A DNA stretch of 34,726 nucleotides from Candidatus Roizmanbacteria bacterium GW2011_GWA2_37_7 (GTDB lineage Bacteria > Patescibacteriota > Microgenomatia > UBA1406 > GWC2-37-13), in NCBI GenBank assembly GCA_000990445.1, contig LBTJ01000012.1, positions 1 through 34,726 of the forward strand, given 5' to 3'. The position numbers and the translations under genes were made by a program. The notes below the pieces were generated by a model. It saw nothing but the letters and a program-made list of their open reading frames with translations, was not told the DNA's origin and did no database searches. Shown here in pieces: positions 26,456-34,726 of the stretch (the stretch's first letter is position 1; each line of letters opens with the position of its first letter).

Positions 26456-27541
26456 ATGAAAGCAGTTATATTTGCAGGAGGAGTCGGTACACGTTTGTGG
26501 CCGCTTTCCCGCAAAAAATCACCAAAACAGTTTGAAAAAGTAGTTGGGGATAAATCGACACTTCAGCTTGCCGCCGAGAGATTGCAGCCTGAATTTATAC
26601 CCGCCGATATCTATATCTCAACAGGGCAGCAGTATGTCGAGATGGTGAAAGAACAGTTGCCGTTTATTCCGCAGGAAAATATCATTGCCGAACCTGCCAA
26701 ACGTGATGTCGGCCCTGCTGTTGGTTTAGTCATGGGATACCTTGCGCAGAAATTTCCTCACGAACCAGTTGTTATTTTATGGAGCGATCATTTAGTCAAA
26801 AAAATTGATCTCTTTAAAAAAATACTCATACATGTTGGCAGGTTTGTGTCAGAGAAAGAAAAATGTATTGTATTTATTGGACAAAAACCACGGTTTGCTT
26901 CTGAAAATCTTGGGTGGATTGCGATTGGTGAAATAACGTCAAAATTAGATAGTATGAAACTACATACATTTCAAGCGTTCAAATACCGTCCTGATAAAGA
27001 AACCGCTGATGCATTTTTTAACAGTAAAAAATATTGTTGGAATCTTGGATACTTTGTTTCAACACCGTTGTTTATTTATTCGTTATTTCAAAAATATGCA
27101 CCAGAGATTTATGAAGCTGCAGAAAAAATCGTACGAGTATCTACATTGCTTGAGTTTCATACAAAATTAAAAAAACACTATAAAGAAATGCCTGAGATCA
27201 GCTTTGACAATGCAGTGCTTGAAAAGATTGATACAAAATGTGCGTATGTGGTGGACGAGGATATCGGCTGGAGTGATGTAGGAGCATGGGAGGCTTTGAA
27301 GGAAGCTCTTGAACATCATCGTCAGGATAATATCACAAAAGGAAGAGTGCTGCTTGAAAGCTCGAAAGACAGTCTTGTGTATAATTATGAAGGAAAAAAA
27401 ATGATTGTCGGGGTTGAACTTGATGATGTGTTGGTAGTAAATACCGAGGATGTTTTGTTGGTTGCACGCAAATCTGCGGTCCAACAAATCAAAAAAATTG
27501 TTGAAGGGTTTCAAGGAACAGAAAACGAAAAACTAACTTAA
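26456..27541 (+). CDS. manC: mannose-1-phosphate guanylyltransferase
   Basis: AVIFAGGVGTRLWPLSRKKSPKQFEKVVGDKSTLQLAAERL; DNAVLEKIDTKCAYVVDEDIGWSDVGAWEAL. Confidence 0.93.
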   Translation: MKAVIFAGGVGTRLWPLSRKKSPKQFEKVVGDKSTLQLAAERLQPEFIPADIYISTGQQYVEMVKEQLPFIPQENIIAEPAKRDVGPAVGLVMGYLAQKFPHEPVVILWSDHLVKKIDLFKKILIHVGRFVSEKEKCIVFIGQKPRFASENLGWIAIGEITSKLDSMKLHTFQAFKYRPDKETADAFFNSKKYCWNLGYFVSTPLFIYSLFQKYAPEIYEAAEKIVRVSTLLEFHTKLKKHYKEMPEISFDNAVLEKIDTKCAYVVDEDIGWSDVGAWEALKEALEHHRQDNITKGRVLLESSKDSLVYNYEGKKMIVGVELDDVLVVNTEDVLLVARKSAVQQIKKIVEGFQGTENEKLT

Positions 27542-27558
27542 AATTTATTCTAAACTAC

Positions 27559-28230
27559 ATGCAAGAACGTGCTTCTTTCATATCTGGACAACTGTATCAA
27601 TCAATACTTAAACGACTGATCGATGTGCTCCTTTCAATTATTCTCATTGCACTATTTGGCATATTTGCAATTGTCATTGCGATATTGATTAAGTTTTCTT
27701 CAGATGGTCCGATTTTTGCAGATGTACCAGAAAGAATCGGTCAACATGGGAAACGATTTAGGATGTTTAAATTCCGTTCAATGATACAGAATGCCCATAC
27801 CTTGCTTCGGACAGATCCTCGTTTTGAGGAGCTTTATAAAGAATACAAAAAAGGAAGTTATAAACTGCAAAATGATCCGCGGATTACACCGATCGGTAAA
27901 TTTATCAGAAAGCATTCTCTTGATGAGCTTCCACAGATTCTCAATGTGTTAAACGGTGATATGAGTTTGGTTGGACCACGGGCGTATTATCCTGACGAGC
28001 TTGAAAATCAGCAAAATGAATATCCGCACGCGCGTAAACTTGTCGACAAAGTACTTTCAGTTAAGCCGGGAATCACCGGTCTCTGGCAGGTGTCAGGAAG
28101 ATCAGAGATAAATTTTGGCGAGCGTATCATCATAGACGCTCGGTATGTTGATCAGATATCGCTCCGAAACGATCTGATTATCATTGCGCAAACACCACTT
28201 GTCATGCTTACAGGAAAAGGTGCGGTATAA
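27559..28230 (+). CDS. undecaprenyl-phosphate sugar phosphotransferase (bacterial sugar transferase)
   Basis: KRLIDVLLSIILI; FRMFKFRSM; LDELPQILNVLNGDMSLVGPRAYYPDE; KPGITGLWQVSGRS. Confidence 0.94.
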   Translation: MQERASFISGQLYQSILKRLIDVLLSIILIALFGIFAIVIAILIKFSSDGPIFADVPERIGQHGKRFRMFKFRSMIQNAHTLLRTDPRFEELYKEYKKGSYKLQNDPRITPIGKFIRKHSLDELPQILNVLNGDMSLVGPRAYYPDELENQQNEYPHARKLVDKVLSVKPGITGLWQVSGRSEINFGERIIIDARYVDQISLRNDLIIIAQTPLVMLTGKGAV

Positions 28231-28237
28231 TTAAAGA

Positions 28238-30175
28238 TTGAAATTACAAATATTTTTTATTTCACATAATGCTATGAAAAGATTACTCCGACCCATCAAT
28301 TCTATGAAGACCCCAAACAATAAACTAAAAATTGCGTTTCAAAAAAAGCCATTGTTAATAGCTGGCGGCGTGCTTGGTTCTTTGATTATTGTGTTTGGAA
28401 TATTTGCATACATTTTTGTTTATGCACCTGTCATGAAGATCAAAGCCGCGGGAATGGCTGTCATGGATGAAGCAAAGAAGCTGAATCAAGATATTAAATT
28501 AAACGATATTGATCTTATTAAAACCAGCGTGAAATCATTATCTGAAAAATATCAAGCATTTGAAAAAGAGTCCCAGTCAGTGTACTGGGCGACATTTGTA
28601 CCATATGTGCGAGATTTCAAAAACGGTGTTGAGGCAGGAGGGTATGTAATCAAAGCAGCAGATGAGACAGTAGTCGCGATTTATCCGTATGCAGACCTCA
28701 TTGGATTTAAACAAGGTGAGCAGAATTTTTACGAGAAAAGCGCAGAAGATAGGCTGCAAACTGCGGTGCTTACCCTTGATAAAATGCTGAAAAGCATTGA
28801 CTCGGTTGCAAAAAATATTGAAGAAGCAGAAAAACGAATTGAGCAGATAGATCCAGATCGATATCCTGAAAAAATTGGCGGCACACAAATACGTGCTCAG
28901 ATCATCCAAGGAAAGGAGCAATTTGAAGGAATGGCTTCTCTTTTTGTTGATGCAAAACCGCTTCTTAAACAACTCCCACAAATCCTTGGATCTGAAGAAG
29001 AAAAAAACTATTTAATTCTGTTTCAAAATACTGCTGAGCGCCGTGCTACCGGAGGATTTTATACGTTTTTTGCTGTTTTTAATATAAACAAAGGAAAAAT
29101 TTTTATTAAAGATTCAAGTGATATCTATGACCTTGACAACTCAATTTCCGCACATCCAAAAGCTCCTGCAGAGATACTTACCTATCACAAAAATGTCACA
29201 CGGTTTTATCTCAGAGACAGCAATATTTCACCGGATTTTGTACAGTCTGTCAAACTATTTGATGAGTTGTATCAAAAATCGGGAAGAAAAGTCAACTACG
29301 ATGGCATAATTGCCATGGATTCAAAGGTGCTCGTTGACATGTTGAAAATTTTTGGAGACACACAAGTCAATGGTATAAATTTCTCCGCAGAGACAGATGC
29401 ACGATGTGACTGCCCGCAGGTAATTTATTCATTATTTGATATTGTTGATCGTCCGGTCAACTATGTCAAAGTAGACAGAAAACGCATTTTGGGCAATCTG
29501 ATGCTTGAGCTTTTTTATAAAGCCATTGGTTTTTCTCCATCAAAATACTGGGGGCAGCTTGCACAAACCATGTTTACGAATCTTGACCAAAAACACATTC
29601 TCCTCTATTTTATAGATAAAGATGCCCAGGCAGCTGTAGAGCGTATGAACTATGCAGGAAGAATTATCAATGTTGAAGGAGATTATCTTCATGTGAATAA
29701 CGTCAACTTTGCTGGTGCAAAATCAAACTTGTTTATTGATGAGGAACTTATTTCCAAAACAACATTTGAAGGAGAAAAAATTGTGCGTGAGGTTGTCATG
29801 AAGTTCAAAAATCCACATCCGCAATCTGACTGTAATCTTGAGCGTGGAGGACTATGTCTGAATGCAACACTGAGAAACTGGATACGATTTTATGTGCCAG
29901 AAGGCTCAAAACTTGTATCGTTTCAAGGATCAAAAACTGAAACAAAGACATATAAAAGTCTTGGCAAAACAGTATTTGAAGGGTTTATGACCGTAGATCC
30001 GGAAGGGGTAGCGACAGTGACTGTTACATACGAATTACCAAATACAATAAACAAAGAAAATTACAAACTGTATATCCAAAAGCAACCAGGTGTTGAAAAA
30101 CAGACGTTAACAGTTGAAATAGATGAGAAAAAACAGTTTACCGGACTGTTTACAGAAGACAAGGTAGTGGAGTAA
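28238..30175 (+). CDS. DUF4012 domain membrane-anchored protein (start may be 28274 or 28304)
   Basis: N-terminal TM; NYLILFQNTAERRATGGFYTFFAVFNINKGKI. Confidence 0.85.
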   Translation: MKLQIFFISHNAMKRLLRPINSMKTPNNKLKIAFQKKPLLIAGGVLGSLIIVFGIFAYIFVYAPVMKIKAAGMAVMDEAKKLNQDIKLNDIDLIKTSVKSLSEKYQAFEKESQSVYWATFVPYVRDFKNGVEAGGYVIKAADETVVAIYPYADLIGFKQGEQNFYEKSAEDRLQTAVLTLDKMLKSIDSVAKNIEEAEKRIEQIDPDRYPEKIGGTQIRAQIIQGKEQFEGMASLFVDAKPLLKQLPQILGSEEEKNYLILFQNTAERRATGGFYTFFAVFNINKGKIFIKDSSDIYDLDNSISAHPKAPAEILTYHKNVTRFYLRDSNISPDFVQSVKLFDELYQKSGRKVNYDGIIAMDSKVLVDMLKIFGDTQVNGINFSAETDARCDCPQVIYSLFDIVDRPVNYVKVDRKRILGNLMLELFYKAIGFSPSKYWGQLAQTMFTNLDQKHILLYFIDKDAQAAVERMNYAGRIINVEGDYLHVNNVNFAGAKSNLFIDEELISKTTFEGEKIVREVVMKFKNPHPQSDCNLERGGLCLNATLRNWIRFYVPEGSKLVSFQGSKTETKTYKSLGKTVFEGFMTVDPEGVATVTVTYELPNTINKENYKLYIQKQPGVEKQTLTVEIDEKKQFTGLFTEDKVVE

Positions 30176-30204
30176 CGACAAATTGTGACGGGAAAAAAAC
30201 TCTC

Positions 30205-30729
30205 ATGAGCAAGGTTCAAAAAATTACCGGGTTTGTTTTAAAAAGGAAAACCCTTCTTGAGTCTGATGTAATGGCAACTCTGTACAGCAAAGAACACGGT
30301 AAAATGACGCTGCTTGTGAAAGGGGTACGTAAAATAACCTCCAAAAGGGCGGCACATATTCAAACAGGGAACTTGATTTCAGCTCAAGTGAGAGAATCTC
30401 ATAATATTCTCTATCTCCAATCATCGGAGCTTATATCAGGATTTCTTTCTCTTCGTACTGATACGATGATTGATCAAATTTATTTATTTCTATCAATTAT
30501 TGATGGGCTTATGCCAGAAGGTCAACAAGATATCCAAGTTTTCAACAGAATTGCGCATTTTTTTATCCAGCTGAGTAAAGGACAAGATCAAACAGAGGTA
30601 TTAAAACGCAATCTTCAAAGGCTGCTTGAAATACTCGGCTATGCTGATGATAAGCTTCCGTTGTCTGCACTGTTGCAGATGGCAGAAAACCATATTGAAA
30701 AAAGGCTTCCACGCCATGTTATAATGTAA
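30205..30729 (+). CDS. recO: DNA repair protein RecO, short form
   Basis: ITGFVLKRKTLLESDVMATLYSKEHGKMTLLVKGVRKITSKRAAHIQ. Confidence 0.8.
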   Translation: MSKVQKITGFVLKRKTLLESDVMATLYSKEHGKMTLLVKGVRKITSKRAAHIQTGNLISAQVRESHNILYLQSSELISGFLSLRTDTMIDQIYLFLSIIDGLMPEGQQDIQVFNRIAHFFIQLSKGQDQTEVLKRNLQRLLEILGYADDKLPLSALLQMAENHIEKRLPRHVIM

Positions 30730-30751
30730 TTTATTTCATTTGTCTTTTTTT

Positions 30752-32125
30752 ATGGATCGCATTATTTCTCTGACAAAACGAAGAGGATTTATTTACCAAA
30801 CATCCGAAATATATGGAGGACTTGCAAATGGGTATGATTATGGTCCGCTTGGCGTAGAGCTGCTTCGAAACATAAAAGAGTTGTGGTGGAAGAAATTTGT
30901 TCATGAAAGAAACGACATGGTTGGGCTTGACACACAGATTATTCTTCATCCAAAAACATGGGAGGCTTCAGGTCATGTGGGGAATTTTGCTGATGCAGTG
31001 GTTGAAGATACGGTTACACATAAACGATACCGCGCTGATCACTTAGTTGAAAAATGGATACAAGGAAAAGAAGAGTTTCATGATGTGGTAGTTGAGGAAA
31101 TGACTATTGAGGAGCTATCAGAATTTATCAAAAAAAATAACATTAAAAGCCCGGATGGAAATACGGTTTCAGAATCAAAGAAATTTGATCTTCTCATGAA
31201 AACTCATCTCGGGTCGCTTGAGGGTGAACAAGATACGGTTTACTTGCGTGGAGAGACAGCACAGGGAATTTTTACCAACTTCAAAAATGTTCTTGATAGT
31301 ACCCGTATCAAGCTCCCATTTGGTATTGGTCAGATAGGAAAAAGCTTTCGAAATGAAATCACCCTCGGGCAGTATATTTTCCGAACCTTTGAGTTTGAAC
31401 AAGGAGAAATAGAGTATTTTTTTGATCCAGAAAAAGAAGACTGGAAACAATTGTTTAAAACGTGGCAAAACGCAATGTGGAATTTTGTGGTACAGGATCT
31501 TGGCATCCAGGAAAAAAATTTACGATGGAGACGACACACGGATACGGAGAGAAGTCATTATAGCAAAGATACCTATGACCTCGATTATCAATTTCCATTT
31601 GGCTGGAAAGAGTTGTGGGGGATTGCATATCGTACAGACTATGATTTAAAACAGCAGATGAAGGGCTCTTCAGTCGATCTTCGATATACGGATCCGTATA
31701 CTCAAAAAAAAATCATTCCTCATGTGATTGAGCCGGCGGTTGGTATGAATCGTCTGGTTTTTATGACACTCTGTGATTCATATTGTGAAGAGAACGATCG
31801 AGTGGTGCTCAAGATCAAACCAATGCTTGCGCCATATACTGCCGCTGTTTTCCCCCTTGTGTCAAATAAACAAGAACTGATTACCTATGCTGAAAAGATT
31901 TTTAATCAATTGAGCGCACAGTATCATACGTACTGGGATGATCGTGGGAACATAGGAAAGCGATATCGATATCAAGATGAAATTGGAACTCCGCTATGCA
32001 TTACTGTTGACTATGAATCTCTTGAAACGCATACTGTAACTATACGTGATCGAGACACCATGAAACAATCACGCATTGCGGTTAAAGATGTTGTATCGTA
32101 TATTGCAAACATTATTAAGAAATAG
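30752..32125 (+). CDS. glyS: glycyl-tRNA synthetase (class II, single-chain)
   Basis: GFIYQTSEIYGGLANGYDYGPLGVELLRNIKELWW; YLRGETAQGIFTNFKNV; ATG 30752 preferred to TTG 30740. Confidence 0.95.
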   Translation: MDRIISLTKRRGFIYQTSEIYGGLANGYDYGPLGVELLRNIKELWWKKFVHERNDMVGLDTQIILHPKTWEASGHVGNFADAVVEDTVTHKRYRADHLVEKWIQGKEEFHDVVVEEMTIEELSEFIKKNNIKSPDGNTVSESKKFDLLMKTHLGSLEGEQDTVYLRGETAQGIFTNFKNVLDSTRIKLPFGIGQIGKSFRNEITLGQYIFRTFEFEQGEIEYFFDPEKEDWKQLFKTWQNAMWNFVVQDLGIQEKNLRWRRHTDTERSHYSKDTYDLDYQFPFGWKELWGIAYRTDYDLKQQMKGSSVDLRYTDPYTQKKIIPHVIEPAVGMNRLVFMTLCDSYCEENDRVVLKIKPMLAPYTAAVFPLVSNKQELITYAEKIFNQLSAQYHTYWDDRGNIGKRYRYQDEIGTPLCITVDYESLETHTVTIRDRDTMKQSRIAVKDVVSYIANIIKK

Positions 32126-32156
32126 TATTACTCATTCGTACGTTCAATAAATAAAC

Positions 32157-32618
32157 ATGAAACAAGCACAAAAACAGTATATTTTTTTTGGATTCATTAT
32201 TATTATTCTTCTTGCAGTTGGTGTATTTTTTTATGTAAAATCAAAACCTTCAAAGCAAAATGCTCAAGAGAAAAAATCAGTATTTGAGGAACCTACTGAG
32301 ATTATTCCGACTGTTGATTCTTCAGTAAAGGTAGACATTGAAGGAAGAAAAGATGCAGTCATCAAGATTTCGGGGATACAGACAGGCACAGATAGTATTG
32401 AATATCAGCTCACCTATGCGACTGCAAGCGGCGGCAACGAGGGAGTACTTGGTGTTATTACAAAAATAACAAATAGCAAAGCAGAAAAAGATGTTACCTT
32501 TGGAACATGTTCTTCGGGTGTATGCCGATATCATGAAATTGATGGTCCGGTAACCGGAGTATTCAAATTTTCAGGTACATACGGAGACCGGCTTCTTGAA
32601 ACAACATTTGAACTATAG
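32157..32618 (+). CDS. hypothetical protein with N-terminal TM anchor
   Basis: IFFGFIIIILLAVGVFFYV; extracellular-like remainder with C-x4-C. Confidence 0.7.
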   Translation: MKQAQKQYIFFGFIIIILLAVGVFFYVKSKPSKQNAQEKKSVFEEPTEIIPTVDSSVKVDIEGRKDAVIKISGIQTGTDSIEYQLTYATASGGNEGVLGVITKITNSKAEKDVTFGTCSSGVCRYHEIDGPVTGVFKFSGTYGDRLLETTFEL

Positions 32619-32693
32619 CGCTTTCTATATATAATAGGTTCTTACATTATGAATTATTGATCTTCACTATATTGTGGGGATTTTAGTACAATA

Positions 32694-32704
32694 AAAGGAG
32701 GTGA
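32694..32704 (+). promoter_or_regulatory. full-length Shine-Dalgarno-like sequence AAAGGAGGTGA, 15 nt upstream of rpsT
   Basis: direct reading. Confidence 0.6.
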
Positions 32705-32719
32705 CAAGTACAAAGAACT

Positions 32720-32971
32720 ATGCCAAATATCAAATCAGCAAAAAAACAGATGAGGCAAGATCAGCGTCGAACAAAAGATAATGACAAATATATGAATCAG
32801 GTCGAAGAAGTCATAAAGGCAGCAAAAAAAGGTGTGAAATCAAAAAAAAATGAATTTGTATCAAAAGGATATTCTATTGTTGACCGCGCTGCAAAAAAAC
32901 ATGTAATCCATAACAACAAGGCAAGTAGACTCAAAGCGCGAATTAGTAGATTAGTGAAGAAAGCCTCATGA
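32720..32971 (+). CDS. rpsT: 30S ribosomal protein S20
   Basis: MPNIKSAKKQMRQDQRRTKDN...AAKKHVIHNNKASRLKARISRLVKK. Confidence 0.93.
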   Translation: MPNIKSAKKQMRQDQRRTKDNDKYMNQVEEVIKAAKKGVKSKKNEFVSKGYSIVDRAAKKHVIHNNKASRLKARISRLVKKAS

Positions 32972-33492
32972 AATACCAGATAAATTTATTTCCAACTTTA
33001 GAGAAAAATAAAACTGATAAAATTATCTACTTTGCGTTTCATTATCTTCGATACGTCTTGGTTATTACTCAGTTTGTGGCAATTTGTGTCTTTTTTTTCC
33101 GATTTAAAATTGATCAGGAAATTGTTGATCTCAGAGAAAAATTAGACCAAAAGCAATCAATATTAGTAGCGACCGACGATTTGCTAACACGAGTAAAGCA
33201 GGTTGATGCAAAAATGAAACAGGTTACTGTCCTGCTTGATACCCAAGAGTTATTTCAATCCAAATTTAACTATATCTATAGCAAGCTTCCGCAAGGAGTC
33301 CAACTTGCTGATTTCAGTCTTTCTGATGCAGGAATCATCCTTCAAGGAGTATCCACTACCATTGAGCCTGTGAAGTCTATGTATGAAGATCTTCAGTCTG
33401 AAAAGCGTTTTAAGACTATTGAGCTTAGCAATATCGAAAAAACTGATGATGGCTTTATCTTTAATATGAGTTTGAATGAGTTTTCATTGTGA
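32968..33492 (+). CDS. PilN-like type IV pilus assembly protein
   Basis: KYQINLFPTLEK, single TM then coiled coil; precedes PilO-like ORF. Confidence 0.65.
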   Translation: MKYQINLFPTLEKNKTDKIIYFAFHYLRYVLVITQFVAICVFFFRFKIDQEIVDLREKLDQKQSILVATDDLLTRVKQVDAKMKQVTVLLDTQELFQSKFNYIYSKLPQGVQLADFSLSDAGIILQGVSTTIEPVKSMYEDLQSEKRFKTIELSNIEKTDDGFIFNMSLNEFSL

Positions 33493-33493
33493 T

Positions 33494-34192
33494 ATGAATA
33501 AGGAAAAATTTCTTGCATTACTCAAGGATAAAAAGGTTCAAAATTATTCGTATAATATTTTCTTTTTTATTGTATTTACTTTTTTTATCATTTTTGCAAT
33601 TCGGCCAAATCTCATTACAGCTTTTAATCTTCAAAAAGAACTTCAGGATCTTCGTCTCAAAAACAAACAGTCAGAAGAGGTGATTCTACAAATTGTCAAT
33701 TATCAGTCGCTTATGGAGGAGTATCGCGATAGTCTGTATGTCCTTGATGATGCAGTACCTTCATCGCCCAAACTTGCTCAGTTTGTTGAGGAAATTTCTC
33801 AAACAGCTACTGATTCAGGATTGGTTGTGCAGTCCTTGACAGTTGAAAGTATTGCATTCAAAGGACAAGTTGGGGGTGATCAAGAAAGTATAGACGGCAG
33901 TTCAGAGGCAATTACACCGCAGGCTGATCCAGACAATCCAGAACAAGCAGTAGACGAGTCGGGAGATGGTGAAAAATCTATTGACGAGTCTTCTCTTGTT
34001 CCAAAGAGTCCTGAGTTATTGTCGTTTACTATTACGGTTGATGGTGCTGCTACGGTACCACAAATTGCACAATTTCTGAATCAAATCCTTGCTCAAAGAA
34101 GGCTGAAGACGTATGACTCACTGACCCTTTCAACAGCTAAAGCTACCGCAAATACAGTCATTAATATTTTGATACGAACATATTATTTATGA
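33494..34192 (+). CDS. PilO-like type IV pilus assembly protein
   Basis: single TM, coiled coil, ferredoxin-like C-terminus (SFTITVDGAATVPQIAQFLNQILAQRRL); ATG at 33494. Confidence 0.65.
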   Translation: MNKEKFLALLKDKKVQNYSYNIFFFIVFTFFIIFAIRPNLITAFNLQKELQDLRLKNKQSEEVILQIVNYQSLMEEYRDSLYVLDDAVPSSPKLAQFVEEISQTATDSGLVVQSLTVESIAFKGQVGGDQESIDGSSEAITPQADPDNPEQAVDESGDGEKSIDESSLVPKSPELLSFTITVDGAATVPQIAQFLNQILAQRRLKTYDSLTLSTAKATANTVINILIRTYYL

Positions 34193-34371
34193 AACAAAAA
34201 GATCTTCTTATCATCTCATTGACGATATTTCTTACAGTGATAGCATGGGTCATGCTTGAACTCAAATCAATTCGTGAGCAAACACCGACAGATACACAGA
34301 TAGAGTCGTACTCACTGGACTATAATGTAGATACAAAGATATTAAAAGTACTTGAAGAAAAAAAACCATAA
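34189..34371 (+). CDS. small single-TM protein in the pilus gene set
   Basis: MKQKDLLIISLTIFLTVIAWVMLELKSIREQ; ATGA overlap with upstream gene. Confidence 0.65.
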   Translation: MKQKDLLIISLTIFLTVIAWVMLELKSIREQTPTDTQIESYSLDYNVDTKILKVLEEKKP

Positions 34372-34726
34372 TGTACTCAGATTTATATACTCATCCACGA
34401 TTTAGCCCAATCAAACTATTGACAACTATTGCGATTGTTATAGTCGCGGCTCTTGGATTATTCCTTTTTACGCAGGATTCAATACCAACTCGTGCATCAA
34501 AGCGAGCTCTCCTTGATCATCAAATAGTAAATATATCACAAAAACAGCTTGGGATTTTCTGGGAAATTGATACAGCGGATGAAGGGTGGATTTTGTATGG
34601 AAAGAACCCAAACAATCTTGATATGACTGCGTTTGATGAACGGGATATAGACGGAGAGAAAGAAAAAAGAATTTTTCACTTTGCGCTTCTTCGCAATCTT
34701 GAGCCAGCTTCGACCTATTACTACAA
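34371..34726 (+). CDS. membrane-anchored protein with Fn3-like extracellular region, truncated by window end
   Basis: MYSDLYTHPRFSPIKLLTTIAIVIVAALGLFLF...LGIFWEIDTADEGWILYG...LLRNLEPASTYYY; TAATG overlap. Confidence 0.65.
   Translation, partial: MYSDLYTHPRFSPIKLLTTIAIVIVAALGLFLFTQDSIPTRASKRALLDHQIVNISQKQLGIFWEIDTADEGWILYGKNPNNLDMTAFDERDIDGEKEKRIFHFALLRNLEPASTYYY

Noticed and set aside
1-34726. UGA recoding (as in Gracilibacteria/SR1)
   Set aside because: TGA terminates rplO, rpsT and the pilN-like gene, with normal protein ends; no in-frame TGA in conserved genes.
1-34726. tRNA or rRNA genes
   Set aside because: No cloverleaf with GTTC-A arm or rRNA motif noticed in the intergenic regions; a tRNAscan-SE run would be decisive.

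Overview
The window is a long, single-strand (all +) gene block that looks like a Candidate Phyla Radiation/Patescibacteria (possibly Microgenomates-like) genome. This lineage call is inference from the lack of rpmD (L30) between rpsE and rplO, A-rich compact operons, DUF4012, short RecO and pilN/pilO-like genes. Layout: (1) 183-17953, a near-complete tuf/S10/spc/alpha/L13-S9 ribosomal super-cluster with several anomalies: rpsJ (S10) appears to carry an internal out-of-frame deletion, rpsS (S19) sits between rpsN and rpsH instead of between rplB and rplV, rpmG sits between secY and adk, and adk is fused to a second P-loop kinase-like domain. (2) 17996-20036, two glycosyltransferases. (3) about 20.04-25.26 kb, an accessory island: AAA/DUF4143 ATPase, GIY-YIG, NYN-domain protein, a decayed-looking segment, a DNA methyltransferase plus candidate restriction endonuclease, and a noncoding cluster of DnaA-box-like inverted repeats. 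(4) 25316-30175, polysaccharide genes (GT4, mannose-1-phosphate guanylyltransferase, sugar transferase, DUF4012). (5) recO, glyS, a small membrane protein, rpsT, then a pilN/pilO-like set and a truncated Fn3-like membrane protein. No tRNA, rRNA or CRISPR was recognised. TGA is used as a stop (e.g. rplO, rpsT), so standard code 11 is supported. All family calls are from reading motifs, not database searches.
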